From positions 74,805 through 138,804 of the forward strand of contig JAUJOM010000003.1 in assembly GCA_030447645.1 (NCBI GenBank): 64,000 nt of DNA, written 5' to 3'. This DNA comes from Longimicrobiaceae bacterium. Lineage in GTDB: Bacteria; Gemmatimonadota; Gemmatimonadetes; Longimicrobiales; Longimicrobiaceae. How positions within the stretch are numbered: the first letter of the stretch is position 1; the number at the start of each line of letters is the position of its first letter. Both the position numbers and the translations under genes were made by a program. Shown piece after piece: positions 63,843-64,000 of this stretch. The notes below the pieces were generated by a model that saw only the letters and a list, made by a program, of their open reading frames with translations, was not told where the DNA came from and made no database searches.

Positions 63843-64000
63843 ATGGCATACACTGTCCCCATTCACGGCATGCCCCCGGCGCTCGGCACCGGCGAAACGT
63901 TCGAGCTGTCGTGGGAGCTGTTTGGGGAGCTTTGCCGTGTGCTCGCACTCCGTGTAGCGCGGAGTACGAGCCGGAGCTGGTGATCGGTATTGCTACGGCG
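63843..64000 (+). CDS. Phosphoribosyltransferase-like protein, 5' part (3' truncated, one frameshift)
   Basis: ATG 63843 has GGAGG about 9 bases upstream. It reads MAYTVPIHGMPPALGTGETF, ELSWELFGELCRVLALRV, then slips near 63955 to continue EYEPELVIGIATA to the window edge. The pattern SWE-x-F-x-x-L-x-x-x-LA-x-x-V...(Y/F)-x-PELV-IGIA-x-(A/G)-G is that of type I phosphoribosyltransferases (xanthine-guanine/orotate-like or ComF-type regulators). The PRPP-binding loop would lie outside the window, so the exact enzyme cannot be told. Confidence 0.6.

Noticed and set aside
1-64000. CRISPR array, prophage or complete integrative element
   Set aside because: No array of spaced repeats, no phage structural genes, no integrase and no conjugation genes were seen; only gene-sized insertions and remnants.
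1-64000. tRNA or rRNA genes
   Set aside because: None recognised by eye in the intergenic gaps; a covariance-model search would be needed to exclude a missed tRNA.

Overview
The window is high-GC bacterial chromosome. Gene-dense DNA with short overlaps, a polA gene, a tandem array of ADOP/MacB-type ABC permeases under an NtrC-like regulator, a LuxC/LuxE pair, a SWIB protein and a bacilliredoxin suggest a Gemmatimonadota member (Longimicrobium-like). Acidobacteriota is the main alternative. This is inferred from gene content and style; no rRNA or tRNA gene was seen to settle it.

Layout. 1-309: end of an RsbRD-like gene. 335-7421: one plus-strand, mostly overlapping run of lipoprotein, outer-membrane beta-barrel, LuxC-like acyl-CoA reductase, zinc-ribbon membrane protein, PBP4-type carboxypeptidase and LuxE-like acyl-protein synthetase. 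This looks like an envelope or fatty-acyl module without luciferase. 7362-11762 (minus): YdjM-like membrane protein, phosphoribulokinase-like kinase and DNA polymerase I. 11695-13290: accessory insert with a YhcG/DUF1016 nuclease between two 123-bp direct repeats made from the polA 5' end, plus a truncated antitoxin-like ORF. 13314-17427: c-di-GMP protein (degenerate GGDEF, intact EAL) coupled to an FRG-domain gene and a small acidic gene. 17590-33213: mixed metabolic and regulatory genes (SDR, bacilliredoxin, PPK2, VOC/MarR pair, M16 peptidase, STAS, Ser/Thr kinase, phosphopantetheinyl transferase, SWIB, MarC, AI-2E family) mixed with gene remnants (S9 peptidase, glycosyltransferase, IS701 transposase, LytTR regulator).

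33415-54819 is the core system: a candidate sigma-54 promoter, a small membrane protein, a MacA-like adaptor, a LolD/MacB ATPase, six ADOP permeases (four with frame breaks) plus two N-terminal remnants, a Uma2 gene inserted on the opposite strand, a second ATPase, then an NtrC-family regulator and its histidine kinase. The likely reading is a multi-permease efflux or membrane-remodelling operon controlled by sigma-54 and the two-component pair. 54889-59199: Hsp33, peroxiredoxin, lytic transglycosylase, ferredoxin and alpha/beta hydrolase. 59295-63200: degraded protease, then a lower-GC three-gene minus-strand cassette with a HEPN-like protein (R-x4-H) and two membrane-anchored proteins, the best candidate for an undescribed defence-type module. 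63350-64000: a small conserved gene and the start of a phosphoribosyltransferase gene.

Many genes carry one or more frameshifts near G/C runs, often compensated within one gene. Some are probably base-call errors in the source assembly; others, with clear internal deletions, look like real decay. Frame-broken genes are given as whole spans with the break noted.
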